DNA of 64,000 nt. Origin: Amycolatopsis sp. cg9 (GTDB taxonomy: Bacteria > Actinomycetota > Actinomycetes > Mycobacteriales > Pseudonocardiaceae). This document shows, one piece after another, positions 32,820 through 41,078 of this stretch; within the stretch, counting starts at the first letter, position 1, and every line of letters starts with the position of its first letter. Position numbers and translations under genes: made by a program. A model generated the notes under the pieces. The model ran no database searches and was not told the origin of the DNA. It saw only the letters and a list, made by a program, of their open reading frames with translations. The stretch covers positions 744,001-808,000 of the forward strand of contig NZ_CP166850.1 of the NCBI RefSeq assembly GCF_041346945.1, read 5' to 3'.

Positions 32820-33815
32820 GTGGCGACGATCTCCGAAGTGGCGGCGCTGGCCGGGGTCTCGACCGCGACCGTGTCGAGGGCGCTCAACGGCAAGTCCACT
32901 GTGGACCCGGTGCTCGCCGAACGCGTGGCGAGAGCGGTCGAGCAGCTCGGCTACACGCCGAACGGGCTGGCCCGCAGCCTGCGCCGCCGCGAAACCGCGG
33001 TGCTGGCGCTGATCATCGCCGACGTCGAAAACCCGTTCTTCACCGCGATCGCGCGCGGGGTCGAGGACACCGCGCAGGCCGCCGGGTTCTCGGTGATGCT
33101 GTGCAACGCCGACGAAAACACCGCCAAGGAACGCCGGTACGTCGAAGTCGCGGCGCAGGAACGGCTCGCGGGCGTGATCCTTTCGCCGACGCCGGGCAGC
33201 GACGTCCGGCCCCTGCTCGCGCAGCGGACGCCGATCGTGACGGTCGACCGGCGGCTCACTTCGGCGGACTGCGACGCGGTCCTCGTCAACTCGCGCGAAT
33301 CGGCCGCCGAAGCCGTGCGGCACCTGATCACGCGGGGCTACCGGCGGATCGGCTGCGTCGCCGGCCCGCCGGGCGTCACCACCGCGGACGCGCGGCTCGA
33401 CGGCTACCGCGACGGACTCCGCGCGGCACGCCGGGAATACGCCGCGGAACTGGTGCACCGCTGCGAATTCCGCGAAGCAGGCGGCCGCGAAGCCGCGACC
33501 CGGCTGCTGACGGCACCCGACCCGCCGGACGCGCTCCTGGTGTCCGGCAGCCCGATGTCGGTCGGCGTGCTGCAGGTGCTGGCGGAACTGGGCCGCCGGC
33601 CGGGCCGGGACGTCGGGATCGTCTCGTTCGACGAGGTGCCGTGGGCCACGCTGATCACGCCGGCGCTGACGGTCGTCGCCCAGCCGGCGCACGCGATGGG
33701 CCAGCTGGCGGCCCGCCTGCTCCTCGCCCGCATCGCCGACGGCAGCCCCCGCCCGTCGACCATGACGACCATGGCGGCGCAGCTCGTCGTCCGGGGCAGT
33801 TCGACCCGGAGTTGA
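32820..33815 (+). CDS. LacI-family transcriptional regulator
   Basis: A 331-residue protein. The N-terminal LacI HTH and hinge are ATISEVAALAGVSTATVSRALN and GYTPNGLARSLRR. A periplasmic-binding-protein-like sugar domain follows, with VLALIIADVENPFFTAIARG, GCVAGPPGVTTADARLDGY and DVGIVSFDEVPWATLITPALTVV. The GTG at 32820 has GAGGAA 5 nt upstream. It is divergent from the FGGY kinase and presumably its sugar-responsive repressor. A perfect operator was not found in the 58-bp gap. Confidence 0.88.
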   Translation: MATISEVAALAGVSTATVSRALNGKSTVDPVLAERVARAVEQLGYTPNGLARSLRRRETAVLALIIADVENPFFTAIARGVEDTAQAAGFSVMLCNADENTAKERRYVEVAAQERLAGVILSPTPGSDVRPLLAQRTPIVTVDRRLTSADCDAVLVNSRESAAEAVRHLITRGYRRIGCVAGPPGVTTADARLDGYRDGLRAARREYAAELVHRCEFREAGGREAATRLLTAPDPPDALLVSGSPMSVGVLQVLAELGRRPGRDVGIVSFDEVPWATLITPALTVVAQPAHAMGQLAARLLLARIADGSPRPSTMTTMAAQLVVRGSSTRS

Positions 33816-33849
33816 CTTCGACCTTCCTTGAGCTTTTACCGTCGTCGGC

Positions 33850-35214
33850 ATGACCACCGCACCCCCCATCCCGCGCACCGTCTGGATCGCCTCCGGCGTC
33901 ATGGCGCTGGGCGGGTTCCTGGGCAACATGGACGGCTCGATCGTCGCCGTCGGGCTGGAATCGATGAGGCTGCGCCTGGGGGTCGGCCTCATCGAAATCC
34001 AGTGGGTGGCCACGGCGTTCCTGCTGGGCCTGGCCGCCGCCCTCCCGCTCACGCCGTGGCTCGTGCGGAAGCTCGGGGCCGGCCGGCTGTGGCTGTGGGC
34101 GCTCGCCGCGTTCCTGCTGACGTCGGTGGCCTGCGCCCTCGCGCCGGACGCGGGCACACTGATCGCCTTCCGGGCGGTGCAGGGCATGGCCACCGGCGTC
34201 ATGGTCACCGCGGGGCAGACCGTGATCGGGCTGGCCGTCGGCCCGGAACGGCTGGGCCGCACCATGGGCACGCTCGGGCTCGTCGTCGGCCTCGCGCCGG
34301 TCGTCGGGCCGAGCGTCGGCGGGTTCCTGCTCGCGCACTTCTCGTGGCCGGTGCTGTTCTGGCTGAACGTGCCGATCGGGCTCGTCGCGTTCGGCCTGGC
34401 CCTGCGGTACGTGCCGCGCGGCGATCGGCGGCGGCCACCGCCGATGGACTGGCGCGGGCTCGCCTTGGTGTCCCTCGGCTTGCCGCTGCTGGTCTACGCG
34501 CTGACCGAGCTGAACGGCGGGCTCGCGGCCCTCGGCGCCGGCGCGCTCGCGGTGTTCACCTGGTGGTCGCTGCGCGTGCGGCACCCGGTGCTCCAGCTGC
34601 GCCTGGCCGCGCGGCCGGTGCTGGGCTCGGCACTGGCGGCCGTGCTGCTCGCCGGCGCCGGCCTGTTCGGCGCGGTCCTGCTGCTGCCGCTGTGGTTCCA
34701 GGTCCGGCTCGGCGCCGGGCCCGCCGAAGCCGGTGTCCTGCTCGCGCCGATGGGGCTGGCCACCACGGTGTTCGTGCTCGTGGCCGGCCGGCTCACCGAC
34801 CGCTACGGCGGCGGTACCGTGTCGCTCACCGGTGCACTGGTGGCGCTGGCGAGCACGGTGCCGCTGCCGTGGTTCGGCCCGGACACGCCGATGTGGCTGA
34901 TCCAGGCGCTGCTCCTGGTCCGCGGCGCCGGGCTGGGCCTGTCGATCATGCCCGCGTCGACGGCGGCCTACGCGTCGGTCGCCGCCGACGAGCTCGGGCA
35001 CGCCACCGCGCTGGTCAACATCGTCATGCGCGTGGGCGGCGCGGTCGGCGGCGCGCTGTGCGTGATCGTGCTGTCCCGCGGCCTGACCGTGACCCCGTCG
35101 ACCGGCTTCGGCTGGGCGTTCGGGGTACTGGGAACCCTCTGCGTGTTCAGCGTGCTCGCCACCGCGTGGCTCCGGCGCGCCGAGCGCGCGTCCACAATGG
35201 ACACCACAGCCTGA
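33850..35214 (+). CDS. MFS drug transporter, DHA2-like
   Basis: A 454-residue protein with 13-14 hydrophobic segments. It opens TVWIASGVMALGGFLGNMDGSIVAVGLESM, where the N-M-D-G-S-I-V motif corresponds to the DHA2 helix-1 signature. GTLGLVVGLAPVVGPSVGGFLL is motif C of drug/H+ antiporters. An Arg-rich loop (PRGDRRRPPPMDW) lies in the middle. TACCGT ends 7 nt before the ATG, so it may be leaderless. The gene stands alone after lacI. It probably exports a toxic compound; substrate unknown. Confidence 0.84.
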   Translation: MTTAPPIPRTVWIASGVMALGGFLGNMDGSIVAVGLESMRLRLGVGLIEIQWVATAFLLGLAAALPLTPWLVRKLGAGRLWLWALAAFLLTSVACALAPDAGTLIAFRAVQGMATGVMVTAGQTVIGLAVGPERLGRTMGTLGLVVGLAPVVGPSVGGFLLAHFSWPVLFWLNVPIGLVAFGLALRYVPRGDRRRPPPMDWRGLALVSLGLPLLVYALTELNGGLAALGAGALAVFTWWSLRVRHPVLQLRLAARPVLGSALAAVLLAGAGLFGAVLLLPLWFQVRLGAGPAEAGVLLAPMGLATTVFVLVAGRLTDRYGGGTVSLTGALVALASTVPLPWFGPDTPMWLIQALLLVRGAGLGLSIMPASTAAYASVAADELGHATALVNIVMRVGGAVGGALCVIVLSRGLTVTPSTGFGWAFGVLGTLCVFSVLATAWLRRAERASTMDTTA

Positions 35215-35297
35215 TCCACCTGGGAAGCTGGCGCGATCACCGGATCGGTGATTTCCTGGAGCCGAGCAAACACTGTCGGTGAGGGGAAGGGCTGGCA

Positions 35298-36791
35298 ATG
35301 TCGGGGGTATTGAGGCGGCTGCTGACGGCCGCGGCGACGACCGCGGTACTGGGGAGCCTGTTCGCGGCGCCCGCGTCGGCGGCGCAACCGGTCGACTGGA
35401 AACCGTGCGCGGACGCACCGGACGTCGACTGCGGCACGGTCACCGTGCCGATCGACTGGGGGCACCCGGACCGCGGCACCACGACCATCGCGCTCGCGCG
35501 GCGCAAGGCCACGGATCCGCAGGCCAGGATCGGCTCGGTCCTGATGGACCCGGGCGGCCCCGGCGGCGCGGGCGCGGGTGAGGTCAAGGCGGGCTGGACG
35601 CTTTCGGCCGAGGTCACCAAGCGGTTCGACACCGTCGGGTTCGACCCGCGCGGTGTCGGCGACAGCACGCAGATCAAGTGCGGGCTCGACGAACTGATCG
35701 CCGACCACCCGAAGGTGCCGGCGAACCAGGCCGAATTCGAGCAGCTCGCGCAGTACAACCGGAAACTCGGCGAAAGCTGCGCCCGGCTCACCGGGCCACT
35801 GGCGCGGTTCGGCGACACCGCGAGCGTCGCGCGGGACATGGACGCCATCCGCGCCGCGCTCGGCGAGCGGAAGCTGACGTACTACGGCGTTTCGTACGGC
35901 ACGCTGATGGGCCAGCAGTACGCGGAACTGTTCCCGGACAAGGTCCGCGCGCTCGTCCTCGACAGCAACATGGACCACTCGCAGTTCACCGCGTGGGACT
36001 TCCTGAACAGCGAAACCCAGTCGGTGCAGGCGGAATTCGGCGAGTTCGCCGCCTGGTGCGGCCGGACGGCGAGCTGCGCCCTGCACGGCCAGAACGTCTC
36101 GAAGGTGACGCGGGACCTGCAGGACAAGGCCGCGCGCGGCGAGCTGAAGGACCCGCAGAGCGGCGAGGCGGTCACGCCGCTGGACCTCGCGTCGATCTTC
36201 CAGGGCAGCTTCTACGGCCCCAGCTGGGATCGGCTCGCGACGGTGCTCAAGTCCTTCAAGGACGGCACCCCGCCGTCCGCGTCGGCGAGGCTGCGCGAGG
36301 ACGTCCCGATCAACAACGTCTTCCAGAGCGTGTTCTGCGACGACTGGCGGCTGCCGGTGCACAACTTCGCCGAACTCGAGACCTACCGCCGGGCCGCCGC
36401 CGCGCTCGCGCCCGACGTCAAGGTCAACTCACTGGGCTGGACCGCCGTCACCGGCTGCATCGGCTGGCCCGAACGGGCGAGCAACCCGCAGCACCCGCTG
36501 CAGGTCCACGGCGCGCCGCCGCTGCTGATGGTCAGCAGCCGGCACGACCCGGCGACGCCGTACGCGTGGTCGCAGGCCGCGGCCCGGCAGAGCGGCAGCA
36601 CGCTGCTCACCTACGACGGCTGGGGCCACGGCGCGTACTTCAAGAACAGCCAGTGCGTCACCAAGGCCACCGACGACTACCTGATCACCGGCAAGCTGCC
36701 GGCCAAGGGCACGCACTGCGCCGCGGTCGAGCCGGGTCCGGCCGAAGCGCGGATCGCCGGGCCGAAGCCGCCGTCGACGATCACCTTCTGA
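35298..36791 (+). CDS. Secreted alpha/beta hydrolase, tripeptidyl aminopeptidase-like (TAP family)
   Basis: A 497-residue exported hydrolase. The signal peptide (residues 1 to about 28, ending ASA) is followed by GSVLMDPGGPGGAGAGE (oxyanion region). The nucleophile elbow is GVSYG with S199. A long cap follows, and then the C-terminal TAP-like domain with MVSSRHDPATPYAWSQAAAR (acid) and LLTYDGWGHGAYF (catalytic His). This is the pattern of the Streptomyces Tap/SlpD/SlpE peptidases. GGGGAAGGG precedes the ATG. A strong stem-loop follows at 36803-36839. Confidence 0.87.
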   Translation: MSGVLRRLLTAAATTAVLGSLFAAPASAAQPVDWKPCADAPDVDCGTVTVPIDWGHPDRGTTTIALARRKATDPQARIGSVLMDPGGPGGAGAGEVKAGWTLSAEVTKRFDTVGFDPRGVGDSTQIKCGLDELIADHPKVPANQAEFEQLAQYNRKLGESCARLTGPLARFGDTASVARDMDAIRAALGERKLTYYGVSYGTLMGQQYAELFPDKVRALVLDSNMDHSQFTAWDFLNSETQSVQAEFGEFAAWCGRTASCALHGQNVSKVTRDLQDKAARGELKDPQSGEAVTPLDLASIFQGSFYGPSWDRLATVLKSFKDGTPPSASARLREDVPINNVFQSVFCDDWRLPVHNFAELETYRRAAAALAPDVKVNSLGWTAVTGCIGWPERASNPQHPLQVHGAPPLLMVSSRHDPATPYAWSQAAARQSGSTLLTYDGWGHGAYFKNSQCVTKATDDYLITGKLPAKGTHCAAVEPGPAEARIAGPKPPSTITF

Positions 36792-36802
36792 CGCCTTCCG
36801 CC

Positions 36803-36839
36803 GCGTGGCCGGAACCGGCAGAATCGGTTCCGGCCACGC
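36803..36839 (+). terminator. Stem-loop terminator
   Basis: 15-bp perfect arms (36803-36817 and 36825-36839, core CGTGGCCGGAACCG) with a 7-nt loop lie 11 bp after the hydrolase stop. It is the clearest intrinsic-type hairpin in the window, without a T-tract. Confidence 0.75.
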
Positions 36840-36863
36840 AGCGGTGCGCGGAAGGAGCCCGGG

Positions 36864-37682
36864 ATGCTTCGTCGATTCTTCGCCGTCACGGCGGCGGTCC
36901 TGGCGGCGAGCGCGCTGCTCACGGCACCGGCCGAAGCCCGGTCCCACGGCGGGTACCTCGCGCTGGGCGACTCGGTCGCGTTCGGCTACCGGCCCGACGC
37001 CGGCGCGGACTACCTCGACGCGAGCAACTTCCGCGGCTACGCGGAGAAGTACGCGGCCGTACGCGGGTTGAAGCTCGCCAACGCGTCCTGCCCGGGTGAG
37101 ACGACGGGGAGCCTGCTGACCGCCGGCGCGCCGAGCAACGGCTGCGAAAACGCCTACCGGCTGGCCTATCCGCTGCACGTCGCCTACCCCGGCACCCAGA
37201 TCGACTACGCCGTGCAGTACTTGAAGACGCACCGGGACACCCGGCTCGTCACGCTGACCATCGGCGCCAACGACATGTTCCGCTGCCGTGACACCACACC
37301 GGACCACTGCACCGGTGCGACGTTCGAGGCCGCGCTGAAGCAGGTCGGGGCGAACCTCGCCACGATCCTCGCCGCGGTGCGGGCGCACTACCGCGGCGAA
37401 CTCGTGCTCGAGTCCTACTACTCGCTCGACTACCGCGATCCCGCACAGGTCGCCCAGGTCAAGGCGATCAACGCGAGGCTGGCCGAGGTGACCCGGCACT
37501 ACCGCGGCGCCGTCGCCGACGGGTTCACCGCGTTCCGGCTGGCGTCCCTGCGCACCGGCGGCGACCCGTGCGCCGCGGGACTGCTCGTGAAGCTGCCGGC
37601 CGGCGGGTGCGACGTCCACCCGAGCGCGGCCGGGCACCGCATCCTCGCCGCGGCGCTGGCCGTGGCGGTCGCGTTCCGGTAG
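36864..37682 (+). CDS. Secreted SGNH/GDSL-family esterase
   Basis: A 272-residue exported hydrolase with a signal peptide to about residue 25 (AEA-R). Block I is YLALGDSVAFG with nucleophile S37. Block III is LTIGANDMF with oxyanion N136, and block V is CDVHPSAAGH with D250 and H252. Four to six Cys suggest disulfides, as in Streptomyces SGNH lipases. GGAAGGAG precedes the ATG at 36864. It follows the TAP-like hydrolase but is separated by a strong hairpin. It probably degrades esters or lipids outside the cell. Confidence 0.88.
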   Translation: MLRRFFAVTAAVLAASALLTAPAEARSHGGYLALGDSVAFGYRPDAGADYLDASNFRGYAEKYAAVRGLKLANASCPGETTGSLLTAGAPSNGCENAYRLAYPLHVAYPGTQIDYAVQYLKTHRDTRLVTLTIGANDMFRCRDTTPDHCTGATFEAALKQVGANLATILAAVRAHYRGELVLESYYSLDYRDPAQVAQVKAINARLAEVTRHYRGAVADGFTAFRLASLRTGGDPCAAGLLVKLPAGGCDVHPSAAGHRILAAALAVAVAFR

Positions 37683-37683
37683 G

Positions 37684-37899
37684 TCAGCCCCGGCGGAAAC
37701 CGCGGCGCAGCACCTGCCACCAGCCGCCGCTCTTCACGGCGGGAACGTCCGCGGCCGCGCCGGTGCGGCGGCGCATCCGGTACGCCAGTTCCAGCACCTC
37801 GAGGTCCTCGGGACGGCGCCGGCCGTGGACGTCCGATCGGAGCATCAGCTCGCCCACCGAGACGGGTCTGCCACTGCCACGGTGCGCCGTGCGCGCCAT
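37684..37899 (-). CDS. Small basic protein with MAR-VSVGEL N-terminal motif
   Basis: A 71-residue, Arg-rich protein with no membrane segment. It begins MARTAHRGSGRPVSVGELML, which resembles the start of the 208-residue protein at 38444-39070 (MARRAPRREHVTVAELLV). They appear to share a short conserved N-terminal module. GGAGG is placed 6 nt before the ATG, which supports translation. Function unknown. It is convergent with the esterase gene, the two stops being 1 bp apart. Confidence 0.6.
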   Translation of the reverse strand: MARTAHRGSGRPVSVGELMLRSDVHGRRRPEDLEVLELAYRMRRRTGAAADVPAVKSGGWWQVLRRGFRRG

Positions 37900-38006
37900 C
37901 AGGAACCTCCGCTTGAATGCTGCCGAACGAGCGCCCTGATTCTATGAATTTGATTCGGGTTCGTCACCTTACTGGTGAGTTGTGTCCGGTGGACTAGCCT
38001 GATTCC

Positions 38007-38447
38007 ATGATCACCATTGGGGGCCTCACCGAAAGCGACCGCGCGACCTGGGAAAACCTGTTCGCCGGCTACAACACGTTCTACGGCAGGACACTCCCGG
38101 CCGACCGGGTGGACCGCGCGTGGCGCGAGTTCGCGGCCGGCGAGCGCATGCACGCCCTCGGCGCGCGGCTCGACGGCGAACTCGTCGGCATCGTCCACTT
38201 CTTCACGCACGTCAGCACCACCTCGGACGACGTCTGCTACCTGCAAGACCTGTTCACCGACGAGAAAGCCCGCGGGCGCGGCGCCGGCCGGGCCCTGATC
38301 GAAGCCGTCGCCGGCTGGGCCAGGGCGCGGGGATGCGTCCGCGTCTACTGGCACACGCAGACTTCGAACACCACGGCCCGGCGGCTCTACGACCAGGTCG
38401 CCGTCGACAAGGGCTTCATGCAGTACCAGATCCCGCTGGACGCCTAG
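38007..38447 (+). CDS. GNAT-family N-acetyltransferase
   Basis: A 146-residue acetyltransferase. CYLQDLFTDEKARGRGAGRALIEAVAGWARARGCVRVYWHTQTSNTTARRLYDQVA contains motif A with the R-G-R-G-A-G loop and motif B. It resembles the common actinobacterial GNAT group near Tri101-like or small-molecule acetyltransferases; substrate unknown. TAGCCT (37995-38000) ends 6 nt before the ATG and no SD is present, so it is probably leaderless. Its stop overlaps that of the convergent membrane protein gene by 4 bases. Confidence 0.85.
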   Translation: MITIGGLTESDRATWENLFAGYNTFYGRTLPADRVDRAWREFAAGERMHALGARLDGELVGIVHFFTHVSTTSDDVCYLQDLFTDEKARGRGAGRALIEAVAGWARARGCVRVYWHTQTSNTTARRLYDQVAVDKGFMQYQIPLDA

Positions 38448-39070
38448 CTTCCGCGGCGGTGCCGGCCGCCGCCACCGCACTCGTGGTGCCCGCCGCCGTG
38501 GTGGCGACCGGCGCGGACCGCTTGCCGGTCCGGGGCCGGCGCGCGGCCGCGCGACCAGATCGGCACGTCCGGGATTTCGTGGCGCACCGGCGCCGCGTGC
38601 TCGGGTTTCGGTTTCGGGGTCACCTTCGCCTTGCCGGCGACCTTGACCGCCCGGGCGAGAGTTCCGCGATGGCCCGGCGAAATTCCGGAATCCGATTCCG
38701 GCGTGACCGCCGCCGGAGAAATACCGGCAGGTTTCGCGGGCGAAACCACGGATTCCGCATCCGGCCGGGCCGACGGGACCACGACGTCGGCCGGCAGGGG
38801 GATCAGCGCGACCGGCGGGGGTTCCAGGCCCGCCGGTGGCCAGCTCGGACCCGCGCCCCGCTGCACCGGCATCGACACCGCCGCGCCGACCCCGCCGGTC
38901 AGCGCCAGTGCCCCGGCGACCACGGAAAACACCCGCAGCCGCGCGAGCGAGCGCAAGACCTGCGGTTTCTCCCGGTGCCGCACCGGTGCACCCCGGTGTT
39001 GCGACTCAGTGGTCCGGACCAGCAGCTCGGCGACGGTGACGTGCTCCCGGCGCGGCGCCCTACGTGCCAT
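38444..39070 (-). CDS. Single-pass membrane protein with Pro-rich and His/Gly-rich segments
   Basis: A 208-residue protein. The N-terminal 50 residues are basic (MARRAPRREHVTVAELLVRT). One hydrophobic helix (FSVVAGALALTGGVGAAVS, about residues 48-66) suggests N-in topology. The outside part is Pro/Ala/Val-rich, with a basic linker (KVAGKAKVTPKPKPEH) and a C-terminal His/Gly/Cys tail (RHHGGGHHECGGGGRH) that could bind metal. GGAGG precedes the ATG. It shares the N-terminal motif with the small protein at 37684-37899. Family not recognised. Confidence 0.65.
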   Translation of the reverse strand: MARRAPRREHVTVAELLVRTTESQHRGAPVRHREKPQVLRSLARLRVFSVVAGALALTGGVGAAVSMPVQRGAGPSWPPAGLEPPPVALIPLPADVVVPSARPDAESVVSPAKPAGISPAAVTPESDSGISPGHRGTLARAVKVAGKAKVTPKPKPEHAAPVRHEIPDVPIWSRGRAPAPDRQAVRAGRHHGGGHHECGGGGRHRRGS

Positions 39071-39170
39071 CAAACCCTCCACCTCGGGCCGACCGGACCG
39101 CGGCGGCGCGTCCGGTCGGCCGATCATAGGAATGGTCAACCTCCGTGTAAAGGCTCGCTCACCCTGGGTT

Positions 39171-39866
39171 TCAGCCGAGCCGGCCGCCACCGTCCACATG
39201 CAGCACCGTGCCCGTGACGAACGGGTTCACCAGCAGCTGGAGGGTGGCCGCCGAAACGTCTTCGACCCGGCCGACCCGGCGCGCCGGGTTGGCCTCCGCC
39301 GTCCGCCGGAACAGCTCGTCCTTCCCTTCCCCGAGGCGATCCCACGCGCCCGAGTCCACAATGCCCGGCGAGATCGCGGTGACCCGGATCGGCGCCAGGT
39401 CGACCGCGAGCGCCTCCGCGAGGAAGGCGACCGCGCCGTTCGCCGTGGCCATGACCGCCCGCTCCGGCGCCGGCCGCCAGGCGGCGACCCCGGAGAACAG
39501 CACCATGGCCCCGCCTTCGCGGAACCGCGGGGCGAAGTGCTTGGCCAGCAGCAGCGGCCCGATCACCTTCGCGTCGAACGCCCGCGTGACCGCGTCCCGG
39601 TCCAGCGCCGTGACCGGGCCGTTCGCCGGCGCCGACGCGAGCGTGACCAGGTAATCGAGTTCGCCGACCGTTTCGGCAAGCGCTTTCAGCGACGATTCCT
39701 CGGTCAGATCCGCGAATGCGGCCCGCACCCCGGGCTCGGTGAACCGCGCCGGATTCCGCCCGGCCAGCGTGACTTCGGCGCCCGCCGCGTGCGCGTCCGC
39801 CGCGATCCGGCGGGCGATTCCCGAACCGCCGCCCACGACGACCACGCGCTTTCCCTCGAACGACAT
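39171..39866 (-). CDS. Short-chain dehydrogenase-like protein lacking the catalytic Tyr-Lys
   Basis: A 231-residue Rossmann protein. VVVVGGGSGIARRIAADAHAAGAEVTLAGRN is the cofactor-binding segment, DYLVTLASAP replaces the usual NNAG, and ISPGIVDSGAW and FVTGTVLHVDGGGRLG close the domain. The expected YxxxK helix reads MATANGAVAF, so Tyr is Met and Lys is Asn. It may be a regulator-like or NmrA-like binding protein, or use a different mechanism. AAAGGAG precedes the ATG. It is divergent from a LysR-family gene, which probably controls it. Confidence 0.78.
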   Translation of the reverse strand: MSFEGKRVVVVGGGSGIARRIAADAHAAGAEVTLAGRNPARFTEPGVRAAFADLTEESSLKALAETVGELDYLVTLASAPANGPVTALDRDAVTRAFDAKVIGPLLLAKHFAPRFREGGAMVLFSGVAAWRPAPERAVMATANGAVAFLAEALAVDLAPIRVTAISPGIVDSGAWDRLGEGKDELFRRTAEANPARRVGRVEDVSAATLQLLVNPFVTGTVLHVDGGGRLG

Positions 39867-39969
39867 TTCCGTGCTCCTTTCGTCTCGCACACGTCGTTCA
39901 GCGCTCGCGGGGCCTCGGGCAATCCCGTCCTGATCTCGATGTTTCCGATGGTTGCGATAAAATCGGCGA

Positions 39970-40884
39970 ATGCCTACGTTGCGCGCGCTCGAGTGCCTGG
40001 TCGCCGTCCTGGACGCGGGCTCGATCACCGAGGCGGCCGCGCGGCTGCACCTTTCGCAGCCCGCGCTGTCCCACCAGATCGGCGCGCTGGAACGCGAACT
40101 GGGCGCGCCGGTGCTCGAACGGCTGCCGCGCGGGGTGCGCCCGACCGCCGCGGGACGCGCGATCGTGGCCGACGCGCGAGCGGCGCTCGCGGCCGCCGAA
40201 CGGGTGGTCCGGACGGGCCGCGCGGTGGCCGGCGGCGGCGCGGGCACCCTGCGCGTCGCGTGCGCGGAGACGATGACCGCCGGGCTCCTCGCCCCCGTGC
40301 TGCGGGCCTGGCACCGCCACCGCCCGGAAGTGCTGATCACGCTGACCGAAACCACGAGCGCGGACGCGCTGGTCAGCGCCCTGGAGTCGGGGGAAGCGGA
40401 TGTCGCCGCCGGGCCGCGGCCGAGCCGCTGGAGCGGGCCGGTCGAGGTGCTCGGGCGCGAGGAGGTCGTCGTGGCGCTGGCCGCGGACCACCCGCTGGCC
40501 ACCCGGGCGGCGGTGGCGATGACCGACTTGGCCGGGCTGCCGGTGGTGCACTACCACCCCGACAACGGCCTCGGCGGCTGGCTCGACGAGCAGGCGGCCC
40601 GGCGCGGCGCCGTGCTGGACGCGGTGATGCGGACGAAGCAGGCGTCGACGGCGGCGCAGCTCGCCGCGGCGGGCCTCGGCGTGGCCCTGGTCCCGACGAC
40701 CGCGCTCACCCGGACCTTCGCCGGTGCGCTGCGGCGGCTGAAGCCGGCGCTGCACCGCGAAGTCGTGGTGTTCACGGCGACGCCGTCGGATTCGCTCGTC
40801 CGGCGGTTTTCTTCGGACGTGGCGCAGCGCGGGATCACCGTCCCGGGCGCCCTGCTGGACAAACTGTCCTCAGCGACCCGTTAA
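39970..40884 (+). CDS. LysR-family transcriptional regulator
   Basis: A 304-residue protein. The N-terminal LysR HTH is LRALECLVAVLDAGSITEAAARLHLSQPALSHQIGALERELGAPVLERLPRGVRPTAAG. It is followed by the periplasmic-binding-like effector domain, TLRVACAETMTAGLLAPVL onward. The TAAAAT -10 (39958-39963) ends 6 nt before the ATG with no SD, so it is leaderless. CGAT motifs recur in the 103-bp divergent region toward the SDR gene, but no clean T-N11-A dyad could be fixed. Confidence 0.87.
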   Translation: MPTLRALECLVAVLDAGSITEAAARLHLSQPALSHQIGALERELGAPVLERLPRGVRPTAAGRAIVADARAALAAAERVVRTGRAVAGGGAGTLRVACAETMTAGLLAPVLRAWHRHRPEVLITLTETTSADALVSALESGEADVAAGPRPSRWSGPVEVLGREEVVVALAADHPLATRAAVAMTDLAGLPVVHYHPDNGLGGWLDEQAARRGAVLDAVMRTKQASTAAQLAAAGLGVALVPTTALTRTFAGALRRLKPALHREVVVFTATPSDSLVRRFSSDVAQRGITVPGALLDKLSSATR

Positions 40885-41078
40885 GTCCTGGTGAATGTGA
40901 CAGATTCCCTACGAAGGTTTTGTGCCATCAGGACAAACTTCTCCGCGAGGGCCGGATTTCGCTGTGCCATTCGCCAAAGTTTGCTTCCATCGGATAGCTT
41001 GCTCCTACCGGTCAGTACCAGTGGGTGGGGCCGATCGGGTGAGGCGATCAGCGAAGATCGAGGGAAGCGGGGACGACC

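Noticed and set aside
40885..41078. A possible c-di-AMP (ydaO-type) riboswitch upstream of the lytic transglycosylase
   Set aside because: Such riboswitches precede cell-wall hydrolases in actinomycetes, but I could not identify the conserved core or pairing here, only a short CAAACTT/AAGTTTG inverted repeat.
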